Source: Crocinitomicaceae bacterium
GTDB lineage: Bacteria; Bacteroidota; Bacteroidia; Flavobacteriales_D; Crocinitomicaceae
Reading direction: 5' to 3'
Length of the DNA stretch: 64,000 bases
NCBI GenBank assembly: GCA_016719925.1
Contig: JADJYC010000002.1
Coordinates: 372,001-436,000, forward strand
The notes beneath the pieces are model-generated. The model was not told where the DNA came from. It saw only the letters and a list, made by a program, of their open reading frames with translations, and made no database searches. Shown in pieces: positions 16,182 through 24,972 of the stretch. The translations under genes were made by a program, and so were the position numbers. Numbering within the stretch: position 1 is the first letter of the stretch; every line of letters begins with the position of its first letter.

Positions 16182-18900
16182 AATTTAATTATTTTTTGCG
16201 TGTATTTGTTCCCTACATTGTCTTTCAAAACAAAGTAATAGTTCCCTGTCTCAAAATGGCTTAAATCAATTGTAAAGCACTTGCTAATTATACTATTCTC
16301 TATAACAATATTTCCATTCTCAGACATTAAAAACCACGAGTATCTTTCAAGATTTTCGACAGTTACATTTATTGTGAGAATATCAGTTGCTGGATTTGGT
16401 GATACGTTAAAAATAATGTCTGGAACTACATTTTGTGAATGCCAGACTGTTGGATTGATTTCCTTCGCCGTTGAATCGATATCTAAATTAATAATGATTT
16501 TTTCTGTTTTGGTAGTATCTTGCTCACTCATTTTTAATGAACCCCCTGCCGGATGGACCGTAAAGAAAAAAATTGGAGAAATTGAATTGCCAGTCAAAGT
16601 ATCTGGAAAAGACAATTCTAATTTGCCCAACAAAAAACTAGACGGGTATTCTTGCTGCACTATAAATTCGCCCGTTAAGGCATTGTACCATTCAACATGG
16701 TATTGTTTGTTACTCCCCATATTATCAAGAATAAGAGAGTTATCCAAATCCGAGTTTTGTACATTTAAGGCGAAGAATAAACAGGATTTAAAAGTATTTC
16801 TTCCGGTGGAGTTGAAGGATGACAGGGATCAACGGCGCTTTGTGTGTAATAATTGTAGCTACGGTTTGAAATTGCACCCACCGCTTTGCGCTGATTATTT
16901 CCATCCTCTTCTGAATACAAATAAAGCATTTCAACCATGTTGTCTTCGTATGTTTGTGGCTCACCCGCTTGCCAATTCTCCTCGTCCAATTTTATTCCAG
17001 ACATCAATTCATTAACTGGACCCATGTGATGCCAGTACTGCTCTTGGCCGGGGTATTGCCATTCCCAATTCATTGCCGCGCCAGCTGTGCCTGTGAATGG
17101 CGTTAATATCAATGTTTTTATAAAATCAGAACCCTGATCACAAGTAGGCGTATCATCTCCCGGGCCAAATTCACTGAACATAAAAGGTTTTCCAATGGCA
17201 CTTTGAATTGCAACCGAATCCACATAATTACTCCATTTATTAATAGCTCTTCCATAATTGTTGTATGTGTTGACATCAACAAATTCTGAATAATAAGAAA
17301 GATCACCGTTTTCAAAATCCGGAGGGCCTGAATAACTCACTGCAAGTGGATGATTGCTGTGCTGCAAAGAATCTTTGATATACCTGCACATTTCATTTTG
17401 CCAAACATAAATTTCCTGTACATAACCGGGATAATTCTGTTTATAGGGTGCGTAAATTTCTTCTTCTATTCTATAACAACCCATGACGGGGTTTCCATAT
17501 ATATCATCTTCACCGGTAGGCAACAATTCCTTTGGTAGATAAACAGATGTATTATTTACCTCACTCTGCAATTCAATAATAGCTATTTCATTAGAAAAAC
17601 CATAACGGGCAATTAAATATCTCAATTTATACTTATAATATTTCATTGCCTCTGGATCTGAAAAGAAATCTTTAGGATCTTCAAGGTTCAATGCCGCCCT
17701 GTAACAATATCCCGAATCATTCTGCGCAACACAATCAGTTCCTGAATTGCCGGTATCATTAGTTGCGCACCAGTCCCATTGCATGGCTCCAAATGCATGC
17801 GATACATCAAAAATATTTTGCAATGCAAGATCGTAATGTATTCTCAACCCTTCCTGTTCTGCAATATTTAAAATATTATCCATTTCCCAGGCATGAATCA
17901 TACGGTCAGAATAGTCATTCAATTTTTCAAATTCAATATCCGTTGACATTGGATTATTTATAATTCGAACATAATTAGCCCCGCTTGAAGACAAGGTATG
18001 TAATTGTTCCTCGTATGCTTCATAATCTGCAACAGGTGCACGAAACGCTGTATTAAATTCACAACAACCAATTTCCGGACGCGGATAACTTAAATTATGT
18101 CCTACTGGAAAAAATGGCTCATCTCCAATTTTAAAATATTTTCCGTTCTCCCCTACTTGCATAAAATCTTTATCTCCATTGTCTACACAATTAAACGTAA
18201 ATTCTGAAGAAGTGTAAGTTCCAAATCCCTGAACATTTGCCGTTATTTTACAACGCCATAAACCTAAATAGCGTGGCGCAAATCTGATTCTGAAATCATA
18301 CGCTGTTGGAATCATTGTCCAATCAGATGCTCCACGTTCAAACTCTTCAAAATAAAATCCATTGATTTTTTGCGGGCCATACCATCCAACCGGCAGCATC
18401 GGATTACTTCCATCATGATACCACCAGAATTCAGCATACAAATCAACCTTTTCCGGATTAAACGGATTCAAGTTTGGCAAGGTTTGCGGCGTAGCAGTAA
18501 AATTTTGAATCAACTGATCAATTTCATTTTCAAACTCAACACCCAATTCTAATTTTTCAAAAATACCAACCGTGCCCGGCGTGCTATTTGGATAGTACCA
18601 TGCAATGTCCATTCCACTGTTGTCAATATATGCGTGAAACTGATGTGAAGCATCCGGATCAATAGTTGTATTCTGACCAAAAGAAATATACTCTCCTGCC
18701 TTTATAGAATAGTTTTCATATTGCAGAAAAGTCAGATTGCCATCTGTTTCAATACAATCAACCGCACTTATACCACTTCCTAAACTTGTGACATTGGATT
18801 GAGTCACAGTAATACACGGTATGGTTTGTGGAATAACTGTTTGCGCATTAACCTTGCCGCCAAAAATTAAAACACCGGAAAATAAAAAATACTTTTTCAT
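16178..18900 (-). CDS. Secreted glycoside hydrolase (clan GH-A-like) with T9SS sorting domain; one frameshift
   Basis: Signal peptide 'MKKYFLFSGVLIFGGKVNAQ'. Residues ~120-230 resemble the DUF5060 beta domain found in front of cellulase-like barrels ('EFERGASDWTMIPTAYDFRIRFAPRYLGLWRCKI'). Residues ~250-620 form a TIM-barrel part: 'FFPVGHNLSYPRPE', 'ANYVRIINNPMS', probable acid/base Glu in 'IAIIELQSEVNN' and probable nucleophile in 'KPFMFSEFGPGDD'. The frame closes at 16765. The tail continues in another frame from about 16763 to 16178 ('LNVQNSDLDNSL...', then T9SS domain 'NVSPNPATDILTI'). The truncated paralogue is continuous here, so one base is probably missing near 16763-16770. Reconstructed length is about 907 residues. 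It probably attacks a polysaccharide outside the cell. It follows the tail-fibre-like gene by 11 bases and overlaps lipoprotein 1. Confidence 0.8.
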
Positions 18901-18911
18901 ACCAGATACTT

Positions 18912-20054
18912 TTATTTTGTTTCTGATTTTTTTAATTCCTGATTTTCCTGTTTTAATCTTGTAACTTCTGATTGCAGTTCTTCCATTTTCTGATTCATTT
19001 CAATCATGTACAAGGTAAGCTCTTCAATTTTTTGCATTTGCAAAGTATGCATCTCTGCAACGTTGATTCCATTCTCTTTAATTTCTTCTGAACTTGGAAC
19101 ACCCGGCAGACGATGATTCTCTTCTATAAATGCAGCAACCTGATTCAACTCAGGCAAGTCATATGATTCATCAAATACAAAATCAGCCCAGTTTGTAGCG
19201 TCTATTCGTAATTCACGGGTTCTTAACAAACCATTGTCTTCTACTTGTAGAATTTTTGTTCCGCCATTATCATAAATTACGACTGCGTGGCCGGTACCAT
19301 TATTAATTGTCAGACTCGGAGCTGAAGCTACATTGTAGATTTGAACATTGCCATTATTAGAAATTGAAAATCTTACACTTTCAGCACCGCTTCCAATTTT
19401 TACTCCCAAATGAATCAATCTGTCAAAATCATTTTTTGCAAATCCGTTTATCACAGCACCCAAAGAACCAGTAGAATTACCGGATAAAAGTTTTTGGAAA
19501 TACCCATTACCCTCAACGTGCAATTTATACATCGGATTGGCGGTGGAAATTCCTACATTGACCGGCGGACACTGAACAAATATTTTATTTAGCCCGCTTT
19601 GCCAATAAGGGTTTGGAATATTTTCTCCCGGCGGACAATAAATGGGCAAATTATCCGGTATTGCGCTCAAACCATGTAAACTTACTTTCATAACATTTCC
19701 GTTTGGATGCAGCAACAAAACTTTTAATGCGGTATCATCTAACGTTGTAAGTGCAATATTATTCAACTTGACATTTCCGTTCAGTTTTGATGTTCCGTCA
19801 ACTCTCAGTTCGCCATCTATTCTTACATCTGTATTGATGCGTGCACTCCCCTGAACTTTGATATCCTGTTTGAATTTAGCTTCAAGATCCACTATCAGTT
19901 TTTCTTTTGCATAAAGCCGTTAATTAACAATCAAGAAATCATTTATAACTGTTGGGTTTTGAGAAAAAACAGAAAATGACATCAGAAATAAAATTCCAAA
20001 AAAAATTAATTTCAGCGCTCTAAACGCAAAATGGGGGGTAAAAAGCAATGGCAT
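18912..20054 (-). CDS. Exported tail-fibre-like surface protein with an in-frame stop after the signal peptide
   Basis: The ATG at 20054 opens a signal peptide ending 'LMSFSVFSQ' and then 'NPTVINDFLIVN'. A TAA at 19920-19922 interrupts the frame, which continues as 'RLYAKEKLIVDLEAKFKQDIKVQ'. Beyond the stop come repeated 'INTDVRIDGELRVDGTSKLNGNVKL' strands of a bactofilin/fibre-like type and a C-terminal part 'WADFVFDESYDLPELNQVAAFIEE...GINVAEMHTLQMQKIEELTLYMIEMNQKMEEL'. That is the endosialidase-chaperone-like (S74-type) coiled tail common on Bacteroidota surface proteins. About 380 residues in all. A GAA-to-TAA change would explain the stop. The only start after it is a GTG at 19892, which would give a cytoplasmic product. 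Confidence 0.7.
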
Positions 20055-20153
20055 AAGTTCAAGAAATTGAGTTAATTATACCAATTACAGAAAAATAAAT
20101 GAGATGTGCAAATATTATTCTCCCAACACTACATTTTAAATTCAATCTAAATA

Positions 20154-21605
20154 CTAATTCCCGTTTTCAAAAACAAAAATCTTGAAAATTTCAGCATACT
20201 CATAACTCTCTTTCAAATTCAAATCACGGTTCAAATAATCATAAATACCATTGCCCGGACTCGAAAATTCAGCACCGGCATCCAGATAAATGATGTGTTG
20301 CGCTGCATTTGGATCAATCTCTGCCGAACTGTTTATTCCCATGATTCCATGCTTTAGTAATTCTTTATTTAATGCACCGGTTGGATCAGTCAAATTAATA
20401 TTTTGAAAATATTTTATATCCTCATAATAGGCGTAGTTAAAGACAAATGACTGAGGACAAAAATAAATTCTGGTTTCAGGTTTTTTTAAATCATTGATTT
20501 TGGCAATGGTCTCCTCCACATGTCTTTTATTATCCAGATTTGGTTTGCAGGTAATTGCAAATAACAGCACAATAACTGTTTGCAGAGCCACTGCTATTTT
20601 TTTATTCTGAAAAATGAAATTAGCTGAAAAAGCAATAAGCATGTACAGCGGAACCGTCAGATAAATCAGATAACGGTCTACAAACATGGGTATCCAAAAT
20701 GAAAGTATAAACATGAGAAAAAACGGTACAAAAAACCAAACCAGAATAATCTTGTGCTGAACGGAAACAATCACTCTGCTGCGTCTGACAAAAAATAAAA
20801 TCAAAGCAGAAAACAGCAACACCAAACAACTAACAGTAACCGCCGGTGCGTTGGTAAAACGCCTGAGCATTTCATAAATTTCATTCAAATTGTTTGGTGC
20901 CTGAACCCATGTCCCTTCTGATGCAGAATCCAGAAACCGGTTCAGCACAACCGTCACCAAAGGCAAATAAAAAAGAACCAGAACAGCCAAATGCAAAAGG
21001 TATTTTTTCCATAAAGTTTTCCAGAGTGAACTTATTGAAATCAATGTCAGCAGTTGAATGAAGAGAATAAAAAAGCCGAAGTAATGCGCGTAAATCAGTA
21101 CGGTATTAAACAGAATTAGTAAAATGAGATTCCTGTTACTGAAAATCTGTTTTGAACAAACATCTAAAAAAACATACATGGACGCAGCTGCCATCATTCC
21201 AAAAAAAGCATACACCCTGGCCTCATGCGCAAAAAATACCTGGTAGTTGGAAAATGAGAACAGTAGTGCTGCAGTTATTGCAACTGGCAAACTGAAGTGT
21301 CTCCTGCCCGTGAGAAAAACAATCACTGCTGTAACACTGCTGAAAATCAAAGATGGAAAGCGCACTGAAAACTCACTCAAACCAAATAGTTTAGTCCAGT
21401 AGTGAAGCATAATTTCATAAAGCGGCGGATTATTTCCTTCAGAAAGTAAATCAACAATCTGACCAATCTCTAACTGCGAATGAAATACACTGAACGGCTC
21501 ATCCCATCCAAGTGAGTTTGCTGACAAATAAATTCCCTTCAGAATAAAATTCAGGACCAGAATTGCAACAACGAGACCTGCAGTCTTAAGGTTCTCTGAT
21601 TTCAT
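20154..21605 (-). CDS. GT39-type (ArnT/PMT-like) membrane glycosyltransferase
   Basis: 483 residues with about 11 hydrophobic segments. The family signature lies in the first loop: 'SLGWDEPFSVFHSQ', where the Asp-Glu pair is the expected catalytic/metal site of GT-C enzymes, and 'GNNPPLYEIMLHYWTKLFG', followed by 'EFSVRFPSLIFSSVTAVIVF'. Such enzymes transfer sugars from polyprenyl-phosphate donors to lipids or proteins in the inner membrane. The C-terminal ~110 residues form a periplasmic domain ('RIYFCPQSFVFNYAYYEDI'). Its last eleven codons are duplicated at 12867-12900. Confidence 0.85.
   Translation of the reverse strand: MKSENLKTAGLVVAILVLNFILKGIYLSANSLGWDEPFSVFHSQLEIGQIVDLLSEGNNPPLYEIMLHYWTKLFGLSEFSVRFPSLIFSSVTAVIVFLTGRRHFSLPVAITAALLFSFSNYQVFFAHEARVYAFFGMMAAASMYVFLDVCSKQIFSNRNLILLILFNTVLIYAHYFGFFILFIQLLTLISISSLWKTLWKKYLLHLAVLVLFYLPLVTVVLNRFLDSASEGTWVQAPNNLNEIYEMLRRFTNAPAVTVSCLVLLFSALILFFVRRSRVIVSVQHKIILVWFFVPFFLMFILSFWIPMFVDRYLIYLTVPLYMLIAFSANFIFQNKKIAVALQTVIVLLFAITCKPNLDNKRHVEETIAKINDLKKPETRIYFCPQSFVFNYAYYEDIKYFQNINLTDPTGALNKELLKHGIMGINSSAEIDPNAAQHIIYLDAGAEFSSPGNGIYDYLNRDLNLKESYEYAEIFKIFVFENGN
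20157..20190. repeat. 34-bp direct repeat, proximal copy inside the GT39 3' end
   Basis: Identical to 12867-12900 in the same orientation, 7,290 bp away. It covers the codons for the C-terminal residues of the GT39 enzyme up to, but not including, the stop. The arrangement, in which a gene's 3' end is repeated at the far side of an accessory block, is the footprint left by site-specific integration or by recombination between repeats. Confidence 0.9.
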
Positions 21606-21726
21606 AATTTATTTAAAGGCGTTAAGATAATTGTTATGATCTTACGTTTACGCATATAATATGTTTTTGAATGATTGTGCTGTAACCTTTTTCTGATTCT
21701 GAATTATCTTCTAAAATCACTGTGCT

Positions 21727-22464
21727 ATGGAAAGAGGAGTTGTATTGGGGATTTTATTGTTTGTATCAGGCAATGCCCTGTCTAATCATGTCATTTTTGA
21801 ACATGGAAAAAATTCCGGCAGCAATTTCAACGGCTGGAAAATTGAACCTTACCGTTGTTTTACCTATGTCAATTTTACAGAAGAATCCGTTTCATTTTTT
21901 GTAGAAAACGGCGGTGATTATTCACTTGAACTTTCCAGAAAAGTTGAACACCTGAGAAGGTACTCGAAATACAATCTTCAGATTGAGTTTGATCAGTTGA
22001 TTAACTGTCAGCTGAACAGCATTTCATTTTATATTTCTGAAGATCAAAAAACCTGGAGACCGGTTGACCTGAATGGTGATTTTGTACACGACCCGGCACT
22101 GGATGACATGGCAGACGGATACATAAAAATTGTTGCAGATATGAGTTTTCAGAAAGACGGCTTTGTTGAATGTTCCTATATCAAATTAGAAGGTGAAGAG
22201 CCATTGGCGATTATTGATCCAACTGAAATCACAGAAGAAAAACAGAAAGAATTTTTCATCTTTTGTTTTAACGGAAGTATAAATGTAGAAACTAAAAATG
22301 AAAATCCGTTTGAAGTGGTTTTTACCAATCTTTCTGGCCAAATGGTTTATCAGCATTCAGCTTTGGGAAGTTTGAGAATAGAGCCTGAATTACCGGCGGG
22401 AGTTTATGTGGTTTCAGTTGTTCAGAATAATCAGATTGTGGAGAATAAGAAGGTTGTTTTCTAA
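21727..22464 (+). CDS. Secreted T9SS type A cargo protein
   Basis: 245 residues. N-terminal hydrophobic segment 'GVVLGILLFVSGNALS' serves as signal peptide. The body is a small beta sandwich ('YSKYNLQIEFDQLINCQLNSISFYISEDQKTWRPV'). The C-terminal ~75 residues form a T9SS type A sorting domain ('NPFEVVFTNLSGQMVYQHSALGSLRIEPELPAGVYVVSVVQNNQIVENKKVVF'). Divergent from the GT39 gene. Ligand not recognisable. Confidence 0.75.
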   Translation: MERGVVLGILLFVSGNALSNHVIFEHGKNSGSNFNGWKIEPYRCFTYVNFTEESVSFFVENGGDYSLELSRKVEHLRRYSKYNLQIEFDQLINCQLNSISFYISEDQKTWRPVDLNGDFVHDPALDDMADGYIKIVADMSFQKDGFVECSYIKLEGEEPLAIIDPTEITEEKQKEFFIFCFNGSINVETKNENPFEVVFTNLSGQMVYQHSALGSLRIEPELPAGVYVVSVVQNNQIVENKKVVF

Positions 22465-22478
22465 AGGAGTCAGCCTCA

Positions 22479-22860
22479 TAAACTTATCAACTCAAAAAAT
22501 CCTAATAGTCTAAAAATCCTAAAAACCGAAAGGTCTAAAAACCTAAAATCTATTCTTGATAAAACAACACCAACTCATCAACTTATCAACTAAAAAGTCT
22601 AAAAATCCTAAAAACCGAAAGGTCTAAAAGCCTAAAATCTATTCTTGATAAAACAACACCAACTTATCAACTTATCAACTAAAAAATCAAAAATCCTAAA
22701 AAACCGAAAGGTCTAAAAGCCTAAAATCTATTCTTGATAAAACAACACCAACTCATCAACTAAAAGTCTAAAAATCCTAAAAACCGAAAGGTCTAAAAAC
22801 CTAAAATCTATTCTTGATAAAACAACACCAACTCATCAACTTATCAACTAAAAACTCAAA
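22479..22860. repeat. Tandem repeat, ~89-bp unit, four copies
   Basis: The anchor ACCGAAAGGTCTAAAA recurs at 22525, 22614, 22703 and 22783, giving periods of 89, 89 and 80; the last unit lost 9 bases. Each unit contains TCTAAAAATCCTAAAAACC, AAATCTATTCTTGATAAAAC and AACACCAACTCATCAACTT. There is no open frame through it. It lies between convergent genes (T9SS cargo and PorP/SprF), and a partial, diverged copy lies at 23970-24030 beyond PorP/SprF. It is not a CRISPR array, because the whole unit is repeated and there are no unique spacers. Confidence 0.9.
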
Positions 22861-22913
22861 AAAACATCGGCAATAAACAATTCAACAACCTCAACGCTTG
22901 TCCTTAGGCCTAA

Positions 22914-23855
22914 TTACTGAAGAATAAATGGATTACCATGACTGCCAATCAATCGCGGAGGAAAAACACAAAGATTCAGCATTAATTCATGCGTACCTTT
23001 TCCGTAGGTGTTTAATGCGTTTGTCATTATGTCAAAAGAGTAACCAATTTTAACCATACTTAGTTTTGTATTTCTGGAGGGAGAAAATGCATATCCAACA
23101 TTCAACGCAACGGCATCCTGCAGTCGATAAGAAAATCCTCCCCAGACAAATGAATAATTATTCAGCCAGCGATCTGCCGTGGTGTTGAAATCAAAAATAG
23201 CAGTTGCACCGTCAGCCTTAATTAAAATACTTGGCTTTAAATCAATTTTGGAATCAGGCAAATGAAAATTATATCCTCCTGAAACATAATAATGCCTTGC
23301 AACCTGGTAGTTTATACTTTGTAAGGTTGCCGGAGATAAATGCGTGGTTGAAAAACCTACATAATACGGCTTATGCGTGCCGTACCAGTGCAAACCAAAA
23401 TTCATATCTAAACCTGAACCTGATAATGGTGCGGGTAAATTAGGATCCATATATGTTTGCGGCGGAACCCAGTCAGGAGAAAATCCGACATTAATAATTC
23501 CTGCACCAAAGCCTGCACTTAAAACCCCTGCACTGGTTCCAAAATGATAGGCCCCGTTTAAAAGCAATGTATTATTTCTTTGAAATCCGATTGCATCATT
23601 CGTAAATGAAATTCCGAGACCTAAATTTTGCTGTGGAAAATTTCCCTGAACATTTACTAAAGTAGAATTGGGTGCTCGTTCAACACGATCCCATTGATTT
23701 CTGTAAATGATGGTTGCGCAGTACCCGTTAAAACCAGTTGCAGCAGGATTGTACGACATTTTATCATACATATAATGCGTGAATTGTTTGTCTTGCTGCG
23801 CTTGTGTTAAACTAACAGCAAGCAGATAAATCAGAACAGATAAACTTCTTTTCAT
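22914..23855 (-). CDS. PorP/SprF family T9SS outer-membrane protein
   Basis: 313 residues. Signal peptide 'MKRSLSVLIYLLAVSLTQAQ'. The family's opening motif 'QFTHYMYDKMSYNPAATGFNG' is followed by 'YRNQWDRVERAPNSTLVNVQG' and by alternating beta strands of a ~14-strand barrel ending in 'FPPRLIGSHGNPFILQ'. PorP/SprF proteins help type IX secretion of cargo with type B domains and are often encoded beside their cargo; here the type A cargo at 21.7 kb is adjacent and a type B cargo lies at 8.2 kb. Confidence 0.92.
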   Translation of the reverse strand: MKRSLSVLIYLLAVSLTQAQQDKQFTHYMYDKMSYNPAATGFNGYCATIIYRNQWDRVERAPNSTLVNVQGNFPQQNLGLGISFTNDAIGFQRNNTLLLNGAYHFGTSAGVLSAGFGAGIINVGFSPDWVPPQTYMDPNLPAPLSGSGLDMNFGLHWYGTHKPYYVGFSTTHLSPATLQSINYQVARHYYVSGGYNFHLPDSKIDLKPSILIKADGATAIFDFNTTADRWLNNYSFVWGGFSYRLQDAVALNVGYAFSPSRNTKLSMVKIGYSFDIMTNALNTYGKGTHELMLNLCVFPPRLIGSHGNPFILQ

Positions 23856-24210
23856 AAACTATTTTTTTTCTCAGATAGTTTATGTCCAGAATTTAAAATG
23901 GTAACCTGAAATTTAAAATTGCTGGTAAAAAGTGAAGTGCCGCCTGGGAGGTTTTTTGTCTTTAGTCAGAGTTAACTTATCAACTCAAAAAATCCTAAAA
24001 GTCTAAAAATTTTAAAGGGTTAAAATGAATGGCGTACCTGGCGTCTTTGCGTGAAATAAAATCGGAAATCAGAAATCGCAAGTCGCCACATGGCGGCCCC
24101 TTTGGGGTTAACCGGACATAGTTTTTGAGTCAGGAGCCTTTAGTCATAACTTAATGCCATCGGCGAAGGCTGAGGTTCTCGAAGCCGAAGCAAACCTATC
24201 AACTAAAAAC
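23856..24210. other. Intergenic region with repeat fragments and GC-rich hairpins
   Basis: Contains a diverged fragment of the 89-bp repeat ('AACTTATCAACTCAAAAAAT', about 23970-24030) and two adjacent GC-rich palindromes around 24085-24110 (GCCACATGGC and CCCCTTTGGGG). It also has a later 'AACCTATCAACTAAAAACTC' echo before the suf genes. On the minus strand the hairpins could end the suf transcript, but no T run follows. I see no gene here. Confidence 0.5.
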
Positions 24211-24531
24211 TCAAAGAAACCCCAACTCAAGCTGCGCCTCTTCACTCATCATATCTTTTGTCCATGGCGGATCAAAAACAATATTGACTTTACATTCAGA
24301 AACAAGCGGAAGACTTTCAATTTTTGATTTAACATCAACTGGCAGAGACTCGGCAACCGGACAATTAGGTGACGTTAATGTCATATCAATTTCTACAAAA
24401 CCAGTTTCTTTGATTTTGACTTCATAAATTAATCCCAGCTCAAAAATATCCACCGGTATTTCCGGATCGTAAATTTCTTTCAGGGCAGCAATGATATCTG
24501 CTTCCAGCGCTTTTTTTGCCTCCTTATCCAT
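24211..24531 (-). CDS. SufT-like MIP18/DUF59 iron-sulphur assembly factor
   Basis: 106 residues from the ATG at 24531, which has AGGAG 8 bases upstream; an ATG at 24555 overlapping the SufE stop is the alternative. Family motifs: 'IYDPEIPVDIFELGLIYEV', 'MTLTSPNCPVAESLP' with the conserved Cys, and 'VFDPPWTKDMMSEEAQLELGFL'. Such proteins assist maturation of Fe-S proteins. It is the last gene of the sufS-sufE-sufT-like operon. Confidence 0.88.
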   Translation of the reverse strand: MDKEAKKALEADIIAALKEIYDPEIPVDIFELGLIYEVKIKETGFVEIDMTLTSPNCPVAESLPVDVKSKIESLPLVSECKVNIVFDPPWTKDMMSEEAQLELGFL

Positions 24532-24551
24532 ATTCTGATCTCCTGTTAGAA

Positions 24552-24971
24552 TCATGACTTCATTTTTAAAGCAAGTGCATCCAGTTTCATTTGTTTTACC
24601 ATGGCAAGCAAACCATTTGAACGGGTTGGTGAAAGATGCTCCTGCAAACCAATTTCTTTAATAAACCGCAAATCTGAATTCAGAATATCATCTGGTTTTT
24701 CATCTGATAAAACCTGAATGAGCAGAGCAATCAAACCCTTTGTAATAATTGCGTCTGCATCTGCTGAGTAAATAATGTGATCGTTTTTTTTCTCAGTATG
24801 CAGCCATACTGTTGACTGACATCCTTTGATTACGTTTTCCGGTTTTTTATACTGATCATCTAATGGTGGCAAATCTTTTCCCAATTCAATGATGTATTCA
24901 TATTTTTCCATCCAGTCAGAATAAACTGAGAAATCATCAATAACTGATTGTTCTTTTTCTGCCAGTGTCAT
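24552..24971 (-). CDS. sufE: SufE cysteine desulfurase activator
   Basis: 139 residues. SufE accepts persulphide sulphur from SufS on a conserved Cys, seen here in 'NVIKGCQSTVWLH'. Other family features: 'DWMEKYEYIIELGKDLPPL' and the C-terminal 'LQEHLSPTRSNGLLAMVKQMK'. It starts 1 base after the sufS stop and overlaps or nearly touches the SufT-like gene, so these form one operon. Confidence 0.93.
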   Translation of the reverse strand: MTLAEKEQSVIDDFSVYSDWMEKYEYIIELGKDLPPLDDQYKKPENVIKGCQSTVWLHTEKKNDHIIYSADADAIITKGLIALLIQVLSDEKPDDILNSDLRFIKEIGLQEHLSPTRSNGLLAMVKQMKLDALALKMKS

Positions 24972-24972
24972 T

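Noticed and set aside
18912..20054. Phage tail fibre gene
   Set aside because: The protein has a Sec signal peptide and no phage neighbours; Bacteroidota surface proteins commonly carry this type of coiled tail.
12867..20190. Prophage or integrative element with att sites
   Set aside because: The 34-bp repeat looks att-like, but there is no integrase, phage or conjugation gene between the copies, so I report only the repeat and block.
22479..22860. CRISPR array
   Set aside because: The whole 89-bp unit is repeated without unique spacers, and no cas genes are present.
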